From contig NZ_PSWS01000046.1 of the NCBI RefSeq assembly GCF_002932875.1, positions 1 through 53,162 of the forward strand: DNA of 53,162 bases, given 5' to 3'. Every line of letters starts with the position of its first letter. The stretch's first letter is position 1. Origin of the DNA: Rathayibacter tritici (GTDB lineage Bacteria > Actinomycetota > Actinomycetes > Actinomycetales > Microbacteriaceae). This document shows positions 9,498 to 17,409 of this stretch, one piece after another. A program made the translations under genes and the position numbers. A model generated the notes under the pieces. It did no database searches. It saw nothing but the letters and a program-made list of their open reading frames with translations, and had not been told where the DNA came from.

Positions 9498-9818
9498 TCA
9501 GGGACGCCAGCGGCCGGCGCGCATGTCGACGCGGTAGCCGCCCGGAGTGACGACCAGAGGCGTGCCCTCGCGCTCGTACTCGTGGCGAGCCCGCTCCTCG
9601 TGTCCTCGTGGTGGCGCACCTCCCGAGCGCACGACACGCCACCATGCGACGTCCGAGCCGTAGTGCGCCATCACCATGCCGACGACCCGCGCCGCTCGAC
9701 TGCCGAGCACCGCGGCGATCTCGCCGTACGCCATCACGTGCCCGGGCGGGATCGACTCGACGACGCCCAGAACTGCCGCGATGAACTCCGGCCGATCTGC
9801 GTCGACCTGCTCACTCAG
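9498..9818 (-). CDS. MGMT-family (alkyltransferase-like) DNA-binding protein
   Basis: This small protein of about 106 residues resembles the C-terminal domain of O6-alkylguanine-DNA alkyltransferases. Motifs are FIAAVLGVVESIPPGHVMAY, GEIAAVLGSRAARVVG and WWRVVRSGGAPPRGHE. The reactive Pro-Cys-His-Arg of true MGMT is replaced by AWWRVV, so it cannot accept alkyl groups. It belongs with alkyltransferase-like proteins, which flag alkylated bases for excision repair. The recognisable fold begins about 27 residues before the first ATG/GTG. The frame reaches a CTG at 9818 that overlaps the stop of the upstream GNAT gene as CTGA, mimicking the usual ATGA coupling, so I place the start there. The conventional GTG at 9737 would cut the first helix. 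Confidence 0.75.
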   Translation of the reverse strand: MSEQVDADRPEFIAAVLGVVESIPPGHVMAYGEIAAVLGSRAARVVGMVMAHYGSDVAWWRVVRSGGAPPRGHEERARHEYEREGTPLVVTPGGYRVDMRAGRWRP

Positions 9819-10264
9819 AGCGTCAGCGCCCCGATGTTCTCGCCGTACTGCGTCTCGCCGACCACCTCGAAGCCGATCCAGCGGAAGAACTGCTCCGGGC
9901 CGTCCTCGCCCGACTCCCAGATCACGGTGAGGGTGCCGAAGCCGCGGGCGCGGGCCTCCTCGGCGGTGGCGCGGACGGCGAATGTGCCGACGCCGCGGCC
10001 CTGCTTCGCGGCGTCGATGTTGATGCGCCAGATGCAGCTGCGGAACTCCTCCGCCGCCTCCGGATCGAAGTGCGCGTGGATGAAGCCGACCAGCTCGTCG
10101 CCGTCCATCACGGCGCGTTGCCAGGAGGCGCCGGGGTCGATCACAGCGGCGGCGGCGGAGTAGGAGACCGGCGCGATGAACTGCTCCTGGCCGGGTTTGA
10201 GGCTCAGCCCGTTCACGGCGGAGATGTTCGAGGCGGACAGCTCTTCCAAGCGAAGGTCACTCAT
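9815..10264 (-). CDS. GNAT-family N-acetyltransferase
   Basis: The 149-residue protein fits a single GNAT domain: a central strand WQRAVMDGDELVGFIHAHF, then the acetyl-CoA loop QGRGVGTFAVRATAEEAR, then a C-terminal FFRWIGFEVVGE. It resembles the spermidine acetyltransferase (PaiA/BltD) type, but the substrate is not determinable. It starts with ATG six bases after TACAGT, so it is probably leaderless, and it overlaps the downstream MGMT-like gene by four bases. Confidence 0.85.
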   Translation of the reverse strand: MSDLRLEELSASNISAVNGLSLKPGQEQFIAPVSYSAAAAVIDPGASWQRAVMDGDELVGFIHAHFDPEAAEEFRSCIWRINIDAAKQGRGVGTFAVRATAEEARARGFGTLTVIWESGEDGPEQFFRWIGFEVVGETQYGENIGALTL

Positions 10265-10270
10265 GCCGTC

Positions 10271-10276
10271 ACTGTA
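10271..10276 (-). promoter_or_regulatory. -10 element of the GNAT-MGMT operon (leaderless)
   Basis: Minus-strand TACAGT is followed by six bases and the ATG at 10264. Confidence 0.5.
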
Positions 10277-10379
10277 GCGGCGGGCCGCATGGGGGGCATC
10301 CTCCTGGCGGGCGACGCATGTAGTTCCCTGAGCCGATAGCGGAGAAGTGTCTCGACATCGAGACAGTTGGAGCCTCGGG

Positions 10380-10385
10380 TAGGCT
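10380..10385 (+). promoter_or_regulatory. Probable -10 element of icd
   Basis: TAGGCT lies about 75 bases before the icd start. Unlike many neighbours, icd has a leader of about 70 bases and a GGGAG ribosome binding site. No clear -35 is visible. Confidence 0.4.
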
Positions 10386-10460
10386 GGCGGAGGCCATCCG
10401 GAGCGGTGCAGAGCCGCACGTCCCGCACAGGTGCGGGGTCATCGACATCATGGGAGAGCA

Positions 10461-11678
10461 ATGTCCAAGATCAAGGTTGAGGGAACAGTCGTCGAGCTCG
10501 ACGGCGACGAGATGACACGCATCATCTGGCAGAAGATCAAGGACACCCTCATCCACCCGTACCTCGATGTGAACCTCGAGTACTACGACCTCGGCATCGA
10601 GCACCGCGACGAGACGGACGACCAGGTCACGATCGACGCGGCGCACGCCATCCAGAAGCACGGGGTCGGCGTGAAGTGCGCGACCATCACGCCCGATGAG
10701 GCCCGCGTCGAGGAGTTCGGCCTGAAGAAGATGTGGAAGTCGCCCAACGGCACGATCCGCAACATTCTCGGCGGCGTGATCTTCCGCGAGCCGATCATCA
10801 TCTCGAACATTCCGCGCCTGGTTCCGGGCTGGAACAAGCCGATCATCATCGGGCGCCACGCATTCGGCGACCAGTACCGCGCCACCGACTTCGTCTTCAA
10901 GGGCAAGGGCACGCTCACCGTCGAGTTCACGCCCGAGGACGGCTCCGAGCCGATGAAGTTCGAGGTCTACAAGGCCCCCGACGACGGCATCGCGCAGGTC
11001 CAGTACAACCAGGACGCCTCGATCCGCGACTTCGCTCGCTCGTCCCTGAACTACGGCCTCTCGCGCAACTACCCGGTCTACCTCTCGACCAAGAACACGA
11101 TCCTCAAGGCCTACGACGGGCGCTTCAAGGACATCTTCGAGGAGATCTTCGAGACCGAGTTCAAGGAGCGCTTCGACGCCGCCGGTCTCACGTACGAGCA
11201 CCGCCTCATCGACGACATGGTCGCCTCGGCCATGAAGTGGGAGGGCGGCTACGTCTGGGCCTGCAAGAACTACGACGGCGACGTCCAGTCCGACACCGTC
11301 GCCCAGGGCTTCGGATCGCTCGGCCTGATGACCTCGGTGCTCTCCACTCCCGACGGAAGCGTCGTCGAGGCGGAGGCGGCGCACGGCACGGTCACGCGCC
11401 ACTATCGCCAGCACCAGGCGGGAAAGCCCACCTCGACCAACCCGATCGCCTCGATCTACGCCTGGACGCGCGGCCTCGCGCACCGCGGCACGCTGGACGG
11501 CAACCAGGAGCTCATCGACTTCTCGCTCACGCTCGAGGATGTGGTCATCACGACGGTCGAGTCCGGAAAGATGACGAAGGACCTCGCCCTGCTCGTCGGC
11601 CCCGAGCAGGGCTGGCAGACGACCGAGGAGTTCCTCGCGACCCTCGACGAGAACCTGAAGGTGCGCATGTCGGCCTGA
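10461..11678 (+). CDS. icd: NADP-dependent isocitrate dehydrogenase (homodimeric, eukaryote-type)
   Basis: The 405-residue enzyme oxidatively decarboxylates isocitrate to 2-oxoglutarate in the TCA cycle, producing NADPH. It begins [19 protein letters not shown]. Substrate-binding residues occur in [13 protein letters not shown] and REPI. The metal-binding region is [20 protein letters not shown], and the NADP-binding loop is [14 protein letters not shown]. Length and motifs match the subfamily II enzymes of mycobacteria and eukaryotes, not the E. coli type. The ATG at 10461 is preceded by GGGAGAGCA. A perfect hairpin terminator follows the stop. Confidence 0.96.
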   Translation: MSKIKVEGTVVELDGDEMTRIIWQKIKDTLIHPYLDVNLEYYDLGIEHRDETDDQVTIDAAHAIQKHGVGVKCATITPDEARVEEFGLKKMWKSPNGTIRNILGGVIFREPIIISNIPRLVPGWNKPIIIGRHAFGDQYRATDFVFKGKGTLTVEFTPEDGSEPMKFEVYKAPDDGIAQVQYNQDASIRDFARSSLNYGLSRNYPVYLSTKNTILKAYDGRFKDIFEEIFETEFKERFDAAGLTYEHRLIDDMVASAMKWEGGYVWACKNYDGDVQSDTVAQGFGSLGLMTSVLSTPDGSVVEAEAAHGTVTRHYRQHQAGKPTSTNPIASIYAWTRGLAHRGTLDGNQELIDFSLTLEDVVITTVESGKMTKDLALLVGPEQGWQTTEEFLATLDENLKVRMSA

Positions 11679-11696
11679 CCGCCGGTTCTCACGAGA

Positions 11697-11731
11697 GTGC
11701 CCGGCTCGCACGGATCCAGTGAGCCGGGCAC
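11697..11731. terminator. Perfect 11-bp hairpin between convergent genes
   Basis: GTGCCCGGCTC (11697-11707) pairs without mismatch with GAGCCGGGCAC (11721-11731). It sits between icd and the convergent LLM gene and can serve both directions. Confidence 0.85.
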
Positions 11732-11764
11732 GTCGCCGCAGTCAGGTCTCGGGGCGCGGGCGCC

Positions 11765-12721
11765 TCAGAGTACTCGGGCGAGCTGCTGCATCGCGCGCAG
11801 CGGATCCGGACCGGACGGCATCAGCACCACGCTCGACGCTCCCGCATCGTGCAGCTGGGCGATGCGGCGCCGGGCGTCATCGGGGGCGCCCACGACGGCC
11901 AGCTGGTCCAGCCAGGCCTCGGGCAGGTCGCGGACAAAGGCGGCTCGATCGGTGCTTCTCGCGCGCAGCCGTGCGAACTCGTCGGCGAAGGGGAGCGGCT
12001 CGATGTGCGGAGCCCAGTCGGGCTCGCCGATCCACTCCAGTCCTGGCCGCACCGCGTCGCGGGCGGCGGCGGGGTCGTCATCCACGGCGGCGACGGAGTA
12101 GGCGACGATCCGACCGGCGGTGCCGAGGTGGTGGCGGGCCACCGCCAGATACTCCGGAGTGACGGGCTCGGCCAAGACGGCCCCGTCGGCGATCCGGCCC
12201 GCCAGCGCGAGCGACTTCGGCCCGCGGACGCCGGCGAGCAGCGGTGGCACCACAGCGGGCGGTGACTCCAGCGCGAGGTCGTCCACGTGGACGTAGCGAC
12301 CGGACCGAGTGGTCCGCTCGCCGCTGAGCAGCGAGCGGATCGCGTCGAACTGCTCCTCGAGCAGAGTGAGCGGGCTCTGCGGCCAGACGCCGATGCCGCG
12401 CATCCACTGCGGCATGCCGTGACCGATGCCGGCGTGGATCCGGCCGGGGAACAGTTCGGCGAGGGTGCCGAGCTCCATCGCGGTGAAGGCAGCGGTGCGG
12501 ACGGCTGCGGGCAGGATGCCGATGCCGACGACGATCCTCTCGGTCGCCGCGAGAACGGCGCCGGCCTGGGCGATACCGCCGCGGAAGCCGAGGTCCTCGA
12601 CGAGCCAGAGTTCGTCGAACCCGAGCTCCTCGGCGCGGCGGGCGTAGTCGAGCACCTCGGCGGCGGGCAGATCACGGGGGAGCAGGACACCGACAGCGGT
12701 GTCGAAGGATGGGGCGCGCAT
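11765..12721 (-). CDS. LLM-class flavin-dependent oxidoreductase
   Basis: The 318-residue protein has the luciferase-like (bacterial luciferase/F420) barrel: VGVLLPRDLPAAEVLDYARR and AEELGFDELWLVED at the first strand, IVVGIGILPAAVRTAAF, GRIHAGIGHGMPQWM, and SLALAGRIADGAVL near the C-terminal side. Such proteins reduce or monooxygenate substrates with FMN or coenzyme F420. Which cofactor and substrate apply cannot be read here. Translation starts at ATG 12721, exactly six bases after TACGCT, with no ribosome binding site. It is a single-gene transcript ending at the shared hairpin with icd. Confidence 0.85.
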   Translation of the reverse strand: MRAPSFDTAVGVLLPRDLPAAEVLDYARRAEELGFDELWLVEDLGFRGGIAQAGAVLAATERIVVGIGILPAAVRTAAFTAMELGTLAELFPGRIHAGIGHGMPQWMRGIGVWPQSPLTLLEEQFDAIRSLLSGERTTRSGRYVHVDDLALESPPAVVPPLLAGVRGPKSLALAGRIADGAVLAEPVTPEYLAVARHHLGTAGRIVAYSVAAVDDDPAAARDAVRPGLEWIGEPDWAPHIEPLPFADEFARLRARSTDRAAFVRDLPEAWLDQLAVVGAPDDARRRIAQLHDAGASSVVLMPSGPDPLRAMQQLARVL

Positions 12722-12727
12722 CCGGCC

Positions 12728-12733
12728 AGCGTA
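12728..12733 (-). promoter_or_regulatory. -10 element of the LLM oxidoreductase gene (leaderless)
   Basis: Minus-strand TACGCT is followed by six bases and the ATG at 12721. Confidence 0.5.
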
Positions 12734-12752
12734 GGGCCTGCGGGCACAAGGA

Positions 12753-12782
12753 GGGCCCGCGCACTCTGACGCGCACGGGCCC
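12753..12782 (-). terminator. Terminator of the small heat-shock gene
   Basis: GGGCCCG (12753-12759) pairs with CGGGCCC (12776-12782), with further partial pairing of GCGC/GCGC inside. It lies about 15 bases after the hsp20 stop. Confidence 0.75.
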
Positions 12783-12796
12783 CCGAATGATGTCTG

Positions 12797-13237
12797 CTAC
12801 TCGGCGCTCGCCTCGCCGATCCGCACCTGCTCGGGGCGGGCGCTCGAGACGACTTCGATGCGGCGCGGGCGCGCCTTCTCGCTGACGGGGATCGTCACCG
12901 AGAGCACGCCGTTGTCGTAGGACGCCGCGATGCGCTCGGTGTCGACGCCCTGGCCGAGGCTCAGCTGGCGGACGAACGTTGCCGATTGGCGCTCGCGGGT
13001 GATCCAGGTGACGTCGTCAGCGCTCGCGACGGTGCGCTGAGCGCGGATGGTCAGGAGCTGACCGTCGACGTCGACGTCGACCGAACCCGGGTCGATGCCG
13101 GGCAGGTCGGCGGTGAGGACGTAGTGGTCGCCGTCGCGGTAGAGGTCGATCGGCATCCGGCGGGGCCCCTGGCCGGAGCCGAAGAGCGCGCTGGCAAGGC
13201 GGTCGAGTTCGCGGGCGGGGTCGTAGGTGAGAGCCAT
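12797..13237 (-). CDS. Small heat-shock protein, Hsp20/alpha-crystallin family
   Basis: The 146-residue cytosolic chaperone binds unfolding proteins to prevent aggregation. The alpha-crystallin domain spans about residues 30-130: MPIDLYRDGDHYVLTADLPG, SVDVDVDGQLLTIRAQR, FVRQLSLGQGVDTERIAASY, then NGVLSVTIPVSE with the conserved GVL. A C-terminal RRIEV resembles the I-x-I/V tail motif. The ATG at 13237 has GGAG eight bases upstream; longer frames upstream lack a site. The promoter contains a CIRCE element, so the gene should be repressed by HrcA and induced by heat. It is a single-gene transcript. Confidence 0.93.
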   Translation of the reverse strand: MALTYDPARELDRLASALFGSGQGPRRMPIDLYRDGDHYVLTADLPGIDPGSVDVDVDGQLLTIRAQRTVASADDVTWITRERQSATFVRQLSLGQGVDTERIAASYDNGVLSVTIPVSEKARPRRIEVVSSARPEQVRIGEASAE

Positions 13238-13279
13238 TGAGATCACTCCATTCGGTCGTGCAACGAAGAGTTTCAAGAG

Positions 13280-13298
13280 TTGAGCCGATCCGGCTCAA
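13280..13298 (-). promoter_or_regulatory. Inverted repeat at the 5' end of the hsp20 leader
   Basis: TTGAGCCG and CGGCTCAA flank three bases, an 8-bp perfect stem. Given the predicted start near 13300, this hairpin would form at the very 5' end of the mRNA and may affect stability or temperature-dependent folding. It does not match the HAIR consensus. Confidence 0.5.
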
Positions 13299-13309
13299 CA
13301 CCACAAAAT

Positions 13310-13336
13310 TTAGCACTCCACCCGGGAGAGTGCCAA
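13310..13336 (-). promoter_or_regulatory. CIRCE operator (HrcA binding site) inside the hsp20 promoter
   Basis: TTGGCACTC, nine bases, GAGTGCTAA on the minus strand. This differs from the CIRCE consensus (TTAGCACTC-N9-GAGTGCTAA) at one base. It occupies the spacer of a promoter with -35 TTGGCA (13336-13331), an 18-base spacer and -10 TAAATT (13312-13307), so HrcA binding would block polymerase directly. Confidence 0.9.
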
Positions 13337-13364
13337 GTTGCTATGTCCCCGAATCGGTCACTTC

Positions 13365-13438
13365 GTTACCTACTCGTAACAAAGCTGGGCAATTGAGTTC
13401 GTAGGGTCGGTTCTGCGTGGAAACCGATCCGGTTTCCA
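13365..13438 (+). promoter_or_regulatory. Promoter and inverted repeats of the subtilase gene
   Basis: TAGGGT at 13402-13407 is a likely -10 box. GTTAC-N6-GTAAC lies upstream (13365-13380). An 8-bp perfect stem TGGAAACC-GATCC-GGTTTCCA (13418-13438) would form just after the predicted start, about 12 bases before the AAGGA ribosome binding site. These could be operator or leader structures. Confidence 0.4.
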
Positions 13439-13461
13439 GCGACTGTGAGTAAGGACATCGT

Positions 13462-16400
13462 TTGCCGATCCACCTGTCCCATCGTCCACCCGTCCGCCGC
13501 GCTGGAAGGCGCATCCTCGCGGGCTTCGCCGTCCTCGGAGTCGCCGCGACGGCGGCCTTCGCCAGCACCGGCGCCAGCGCCGCCCCTCTCGCCGGAACCG
13601 CATCACTCGTCGGCGGGCTCTCCACCGGCCAGAGCTTCGATGACGGCGATTACGTCGTCACCCTGGTCGAGCCCTCCGCGGCTACCTACCAGGGCACGGA
13701 CGCCCGCTTCGCCCGCACCGCGCCCGCGGAGGGCGCGCAGCTGCAGGCCACCTCCGCACCAGTGGAGGACTACTCCGCTCACCTCGAGCAACGCCAGCAG
13801 GATGTGGCCTCCGCGGTCGACGCCGCCATCGGCTACCACTACACCGTCGCCCTCAACGGCTTCTCGGCGAGCCTCTCCGGCGAGCAGGCGGGCGAGCTCG
13901 CGAGCCGCCGCGACGTCGCCCAGGTCCGCAAGGCCGAGAATCTGAAGCTCGATCGTGCCGCGCAGACGGCGCCGCCCGCCGAGACCGCCGCCGGCATCCC
14001 GGTGCCCGACACCGGACAGCAGCGCTCGACCGATTTCCTCGGCCTCGAGGGCGAGAACGGCGTCTGGCAGAAGCTGGGCGGCGTCGACAAGGCGGGCGCA
14101 GGCGTCGTCGTCGGCGTCATCGACTCCGGCATCGCACCCGAGAACCCCTCCTTCGCGGGCCCGCCCCTGGCGACCTCGCCCGGAGCGGCCCCCTCGACGG
14201 ACGGCACCACCACCTCCTTCGTGAAGTCGGACGGCGGAACCTTCGTCGGCTCCTGCTCGCCGGGGCTTCCCGCCTCCGAGCAGTGGAACGGCGACGAGTG
14301 CAACCAGAAGCTGATCAGCGCCCGCTGGTTCCTCGGGGACGAGAAGGTCGGCTCGAAGGACCACCCCGAGTATCGCTCCCCGCGCGACGGCGGCGGACAC
14401 GGCTCGCACACTGCGAGCACTGCCGCCGGCAACAACGGCGTCGAGGCCAGCGTCGACGGCTACGACTACGGGCGGATTTCCGGCGTCGCGCCGGCCGCGA
14501 AGGTCGCCGCCTACAAGGTCTGCTGGAACGGACCCAACGACGACGACTTCTGCTCCGGGTCGGGCATCCTCGCCGCCATCGACGCCGCGACCAAGGACGG
14601 CGTCGATGTCATCAACTTCTCGATCGGCGGCGGCGCGGCCATCTCGACCCTGACCACGATCGACGAGGCGTTCCTCAACGCCGCCGCCGCGGGTGTGTTC
14701 GTCGCGGCCTCGGCCGGCAATGCCGGTGCGGGCGCCTCCACCCTCGACCACGCGTCGCCCTGGTACACCACGGTCGCCGCATCCTCCATCCCGACCTACA
14801 CCGCGACCGCCACCCTCGGTGACGGCCAGAAGTTCGTCGGAGGATCCATCTCGGTCCACGACGACGTCACCGGACCGCTGGTCACCAGCGCCGATGTCGT
14901 CCGGCCCGGCACCGAGAACCCCACTCTTTGCGAGAGCGGCACGCTCGACCCCGACAAAGTGAAGGGCAAGGTAGTCGCCTGCACGGCGGGTGTCACCGCG
15001 CGCCTGTCGAAGTCGGTCGAGGTCGAGCGGGCCGGCGGCATCGGCATGCTGCTGCTCAACCCGACCCCGAACGCTCTGCACGTCGATGACCACTCGGTCC
15101 CGAGCATCCAGATCGACTCGCAGGCCTACCAGGCCATCACCGCCTACGCCGGCACCGCCGGTGCGACGGTGAACCTCTCCGAGGGCAACGCGTCCGGCGC
15201 TGTCATCCCCGTCCCTCAGGTCGCCGGCTTCTCGTCGCGCGGACCGGCGGAGGCGGACGGCTCCGACGTGCTCAAGCCCGACCTCACGGCGCCCGGCGTC
15301 GGGATCCTGGCCGACAGCTTGAACGCCCAGGGCGATGACCCCGCCTTCGCGTTCGAGTCGGGCACATCGATGTCGTCGCCGCACGTCGCCGGACTCGGCG
15401 CGCTGATCCTCGGAGCGACACCCAAGGCCTCGCCGTCCGCGGTGAAGTCGGCGATGATGACCTCCGCGTATGACAGCGTCGACCAGTCCGGAGCTGTGTC
15501 CAAGGACGTCTTCGCGCAGGGTGCCGGACACGTCGACCCGGCCGCATTCCTGGACCCCGGCCTGATCTACGACAGCGGGACGGCGGACTGGATCGCGTAC
15601 CTCAAGGGCGCGGGCTACTCCTTCACGCCGAACGACGCGATCAACGGCATCACGGCGATCGACCCGTCCGACCTCAACCAGGCCTCGATCGCGATCGGTT
15701 CCCTGGCGGGCGCGCAGACCGTCACTCGCACGGTGACCTCGACCGGCGCGGGCACGTACACCGCCTCGGTCGACGGCCTCGCCGGGGTCGACGCCGTCGT
15801 CTCGCCCTCGACCCTCTCCTTCACGGGTGCGGGCCAGACGGCGCAGTACACGGTGTCCTTCACCACCGGGTCGGCACCGCTCAATCAGTTCGCCACCGGC
15901 TATCTGACCTGGGCGAGCGCGGAGCACGACGTCCGTAGCCCGATCGCGGTGCGCCCGGTCCTGCTGGACGCGCCGTACGAGGTGTCCGGCACCGGCTCCA
16001 CCGGCACCGGCTCGGTGACGATCGCGCCCGGCATCACGGGTCCGCTGCCGCTGGCTGCGAGCGGCCTCACGCAGGGCGTCCTCGCCGAGGATGCGACAGC
16101 CACCGACGGGCACTCGGCGTCCCTCCCCAAGGGGAAGTCGCTGACGACCACCGTGGTGGTGCCCGAGGGCGCCGAATTCGCCCGCTTCGACCTCGACTCG
16201 GTCGACGACACGGCCGACCTCGACCTGACCGTCACGAGCCTGAGCACGAAGAAGGTCTTCACCTCGGCGACCGGTACGGCCGACGAGCGCGTCGACATCG
16301 CCGACCCCGCCCCGGGCGAGTACACGGTCCAGGCCGATGTCTACTCGACCGCTCCCGGGTCCTCGACCTCGACGTTCGATTTCCGCAGCTTCGTCATCAC

Positions 16401-16848
16401 TCCGGAGAACGGACTCGGATCGCTCAGCACCGACCCGGCCGTGATCGATGCGGTGCAGGGCGAGCCGACGGCCTACGCCGTCTCGTGGTCGAACCTGGCC
16501 GGCCCGGCCCGCTACCTCGGCCGCGTCGTGTATGCCGGATCGGGACTCTCGACGCTCGTGAGCGTCGACGTCGCCGAGGCGGTCTCGCCCACTCCGACGC
16601 CGACCGCCGCTCCGGAGCCCGAGGGCCCCTCGGAGCCGACGATGCCACCGGCGGTCGGCCCGATCGTCGCTCCGGGGGAGCCCACCGAACCGGGCGCGCC
16701 CGAACACGGTGGTGGCGGCCTTGCATCGACGGGCTTCGACGGCGGTCTCCTCGGAGCCGTTGCTCTCGCCCTCGTCGGTGCGGGTGCTGTGCTCATCGGC
16801 CTCCGACGCCGTGCCCTGGCGCGGCATGAGGTGGCCGCCGCGGAGTAG
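13462..16848 (+). CDS. Secreted, probably wall-anchored subtilisin-like serine protease (S8)
   Basis: This 1128-residue exoenzyme begins at TTG 13462, with AAGGA seven bases upstream. In order it has a signal peptide ending near ASA-A (1-41); an I9-type inhibitor propeptide (about 60-165); an S8 catalytic domain with Asp221 in VVVGVIDSGI, His313 in GGGHGSHTAS and Ser636 in ESGTSMSSPHVAG; an inserted protease-associated (PA) domain at about 460-580; a fibronectin-like domain; and beta-rich domains up to a Pro/Glu/Thr stalk (about 1040-1080). The C-terminus LASTG (1087-1091), a hydrophobic helix and RRRALARHE form a sorting signal of the LPXTG type with Ala at position 2. It probably degrades extracellular proteins at the cell wall. 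Some plant-associated relatives use such proteases as virulence factors, but nothing here proves that. Confidence 0.92.
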   Translation: MPIHLSHRPPVRRAGRRILAGFAVLGVAATAAFASTGASAAPLAGTASLVGGLSTGQSFDDGDYVVTLVEPSAATYQGTDARFARTAPAEGAQLQATSAPVEDYSAHLEQRQQDVASAVDAAIGYHYTVALNGFSASLSGEQAGELASRRDVAQVRKAENLKLDRAAQTAPPAETAAGIPVPDTGQQRSTDFLGLEGENGVWQKLGGVDKAGAGVVVGVIDSGIAPENPSFAGPPLATSPGAAPSTDGTTTSFVKSDGGTFVGSCSPGLPASEQWNGDECNQKLISARWFLGDEKVGSKDHPEYRSPRDGGGHGSHTASTAAGNNGVEASVDGYDYGRISGVAPAAKVAAYKVCWNGPNDDDFCSGSGILAAIDAATKDGVDVINFSIGGGAAISTLTTIDEAFLNAAAAGVFVAASAGNAGAGASTLDHASPWYTTVAASSIPTYTATATLGDGQKFVGGSISVHDDVTGPLVTSADVVRPGTENPTLCESGTLDPDKVKGKVVACTAGVTARLSKSVEVERAGGIGMLLLNPTPNALHVDDHSVPSIQIDSQAYQAITAYAGTAGATVNLSEGNASGAVIPVPQVAGFSSRGPAEADGSDVLKPDLTAPGVGILADSLNAQGDDPAFAFESGTSMSSPHVAGLGALILGATPKASPSAVKSAMMTSAYDSVDQSGAVSKDVFAQGAGHVDPAAFLDPGLIYDSGTADWIAYLKGAGYSFTPNDAINGITAIDPSDLNQASIAIGSLAGAQTVTRTVTSTGAGTYTASVDGLAGVDAVVSPSTLSFTGAGQTAQYTVSFTTGSAPLNQFATGYLTWASAEHDVRSPIAVRPVLLDAPYEVSGTGSTGTGSVTIAPGITGPLPLAASGLTQGVLAEDATATDGHSASLPKGKSLTTTVVVPEGAEFARFDLDSVDDTADLDLTVTSLSTKKVFTSATGTADERVDIADPAPGEYTVQADVYSTAPGSSTSTFDFRSFVITPENGLGSLSTDPAVIDAVQGEPTAYAVSWSNLAGPARYLGRVVYAGSGLSTLVSVDVAEAVSPTPTPTAAPEPEGPSEPTMPPAVGPIVAPGEPTEPGAPEHGGGGLASTGFDGGLLGAVALALVGAGAVLIGLRRRALARHEVAAAE

Positions 16849-16863
16849 CCCTCCGCGATTGCC

Positions 16864-16914
16864 GCGAACGGCCGTCCCCCTGCTCCTCCCGGAGCGGTGG
16901 GGGCGGCCGTTCGC
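16864..16914 (+). terminator. Strong terminator after the subtilase gene
   Basis: GCGAACGGCCG (16864-16874) pairs perfectly with CGGCCGTTCGC (16904-16914), and the inner CCCCC pairs with GGGGG. It starts about 15 bases after the stop. Confidence 0.85.
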
Positions 16915-17028
16915 TGTGCGTCGTGGGTCCTGTATCGGGTGTCGGGCGTCGTGCGGGGGCGAGGGCGGAGCGGCGGCGCGAGCGAGAGCCCGAGCCGGCC
17001 CCTGCTCCCGACCAGGGCTGCGCGGTCC

Positions 17029-17385
17029 TCAGAGGGAGCGGCGCCCCGCGATGACACCGGAGACGACCGCCGCACTGCCGAACGCGATCGCGACGACCGG
17101 GTGCCCGAGGTCCAGCCACGCCACCGCGGCGGCCCCCATCACCAGCAGCTCGATCAGCGAACGGCCGTAGACGTCGATCGCGAGGACCGCACGCGGCGAC
17201 AGGAAGAGCGCCCAGATCAGTGCGGCGAGCACGGGTGCGCCGAGGCCGACGACGATGCTCCACGGCAGGTCCCACGAGGAGAAGCCCCAGATGGCGAAGG
17301 TCACCAGGGCGACGAGCTCCAGAAGGAAGCGGAGGATCGCGTTCGGCCCGACCCTGGTCTCGGCGTCCGCTCCTGCTCGATTCAC
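17029..17385 (-). CDS. YrdB/DUF2568-like small membrane protein
   Basis: This protein of about 118 residues has four hydrophobic segments and the family-type pattern LRFLLELVALVTFAIWGF, GAPVLAALIWALFLSPRA, LIELLVMGAAAVAWLDLGHP. YrdB-like proteins have no established function. An ATG at 17394 is possible. However, TAGCAT (17398-17393) is followed by seven bases and the in-frame GTG at 17385, matching the leaderless arrangement of many neighbours, and it overlaps the ATG. I therefore prefer the GTG. Confidence 0.75.
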   Translation of the reverse strand: MNRAGADAETRVGPNAILRFLLELVALVTFAIWGFSSWDLPWSIVVGLGAPVLAALIWALFLSPRAVLAIDVYGRSLIELLVMGAAAVAWLDLGHPVVAIAFGSAAVVSGVIAGRRSL

Positions 17386-17392
17386 GCCGACC

Positions 17393-17398
17393 ATGCTA
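17393..17398 (-). promoter_or_regulatory. -10 element of the YrdB-like gene (leaderless)
   Basis: Minus-strand TAGCAT lies seven bases before GTG 17385 and contains the alternative ATG, which would then not be transcribed. Confidence 0.4.
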
Positions 17399-17409
17399 AC
17401 GGCCGGAGG

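Noticed and set aside
13603-16827. Very long open frame (over 1000 codons) antisense to the subtilase gene, with similar long antisense frames at 3418-5859 and 5543-7294
   Set aside because: Arg/Gly/Asp-rich composition, no ribosome binding site or known motif, and full overlap with well-supported genes. Such shadows arise from the high third-position GC of the real genes.
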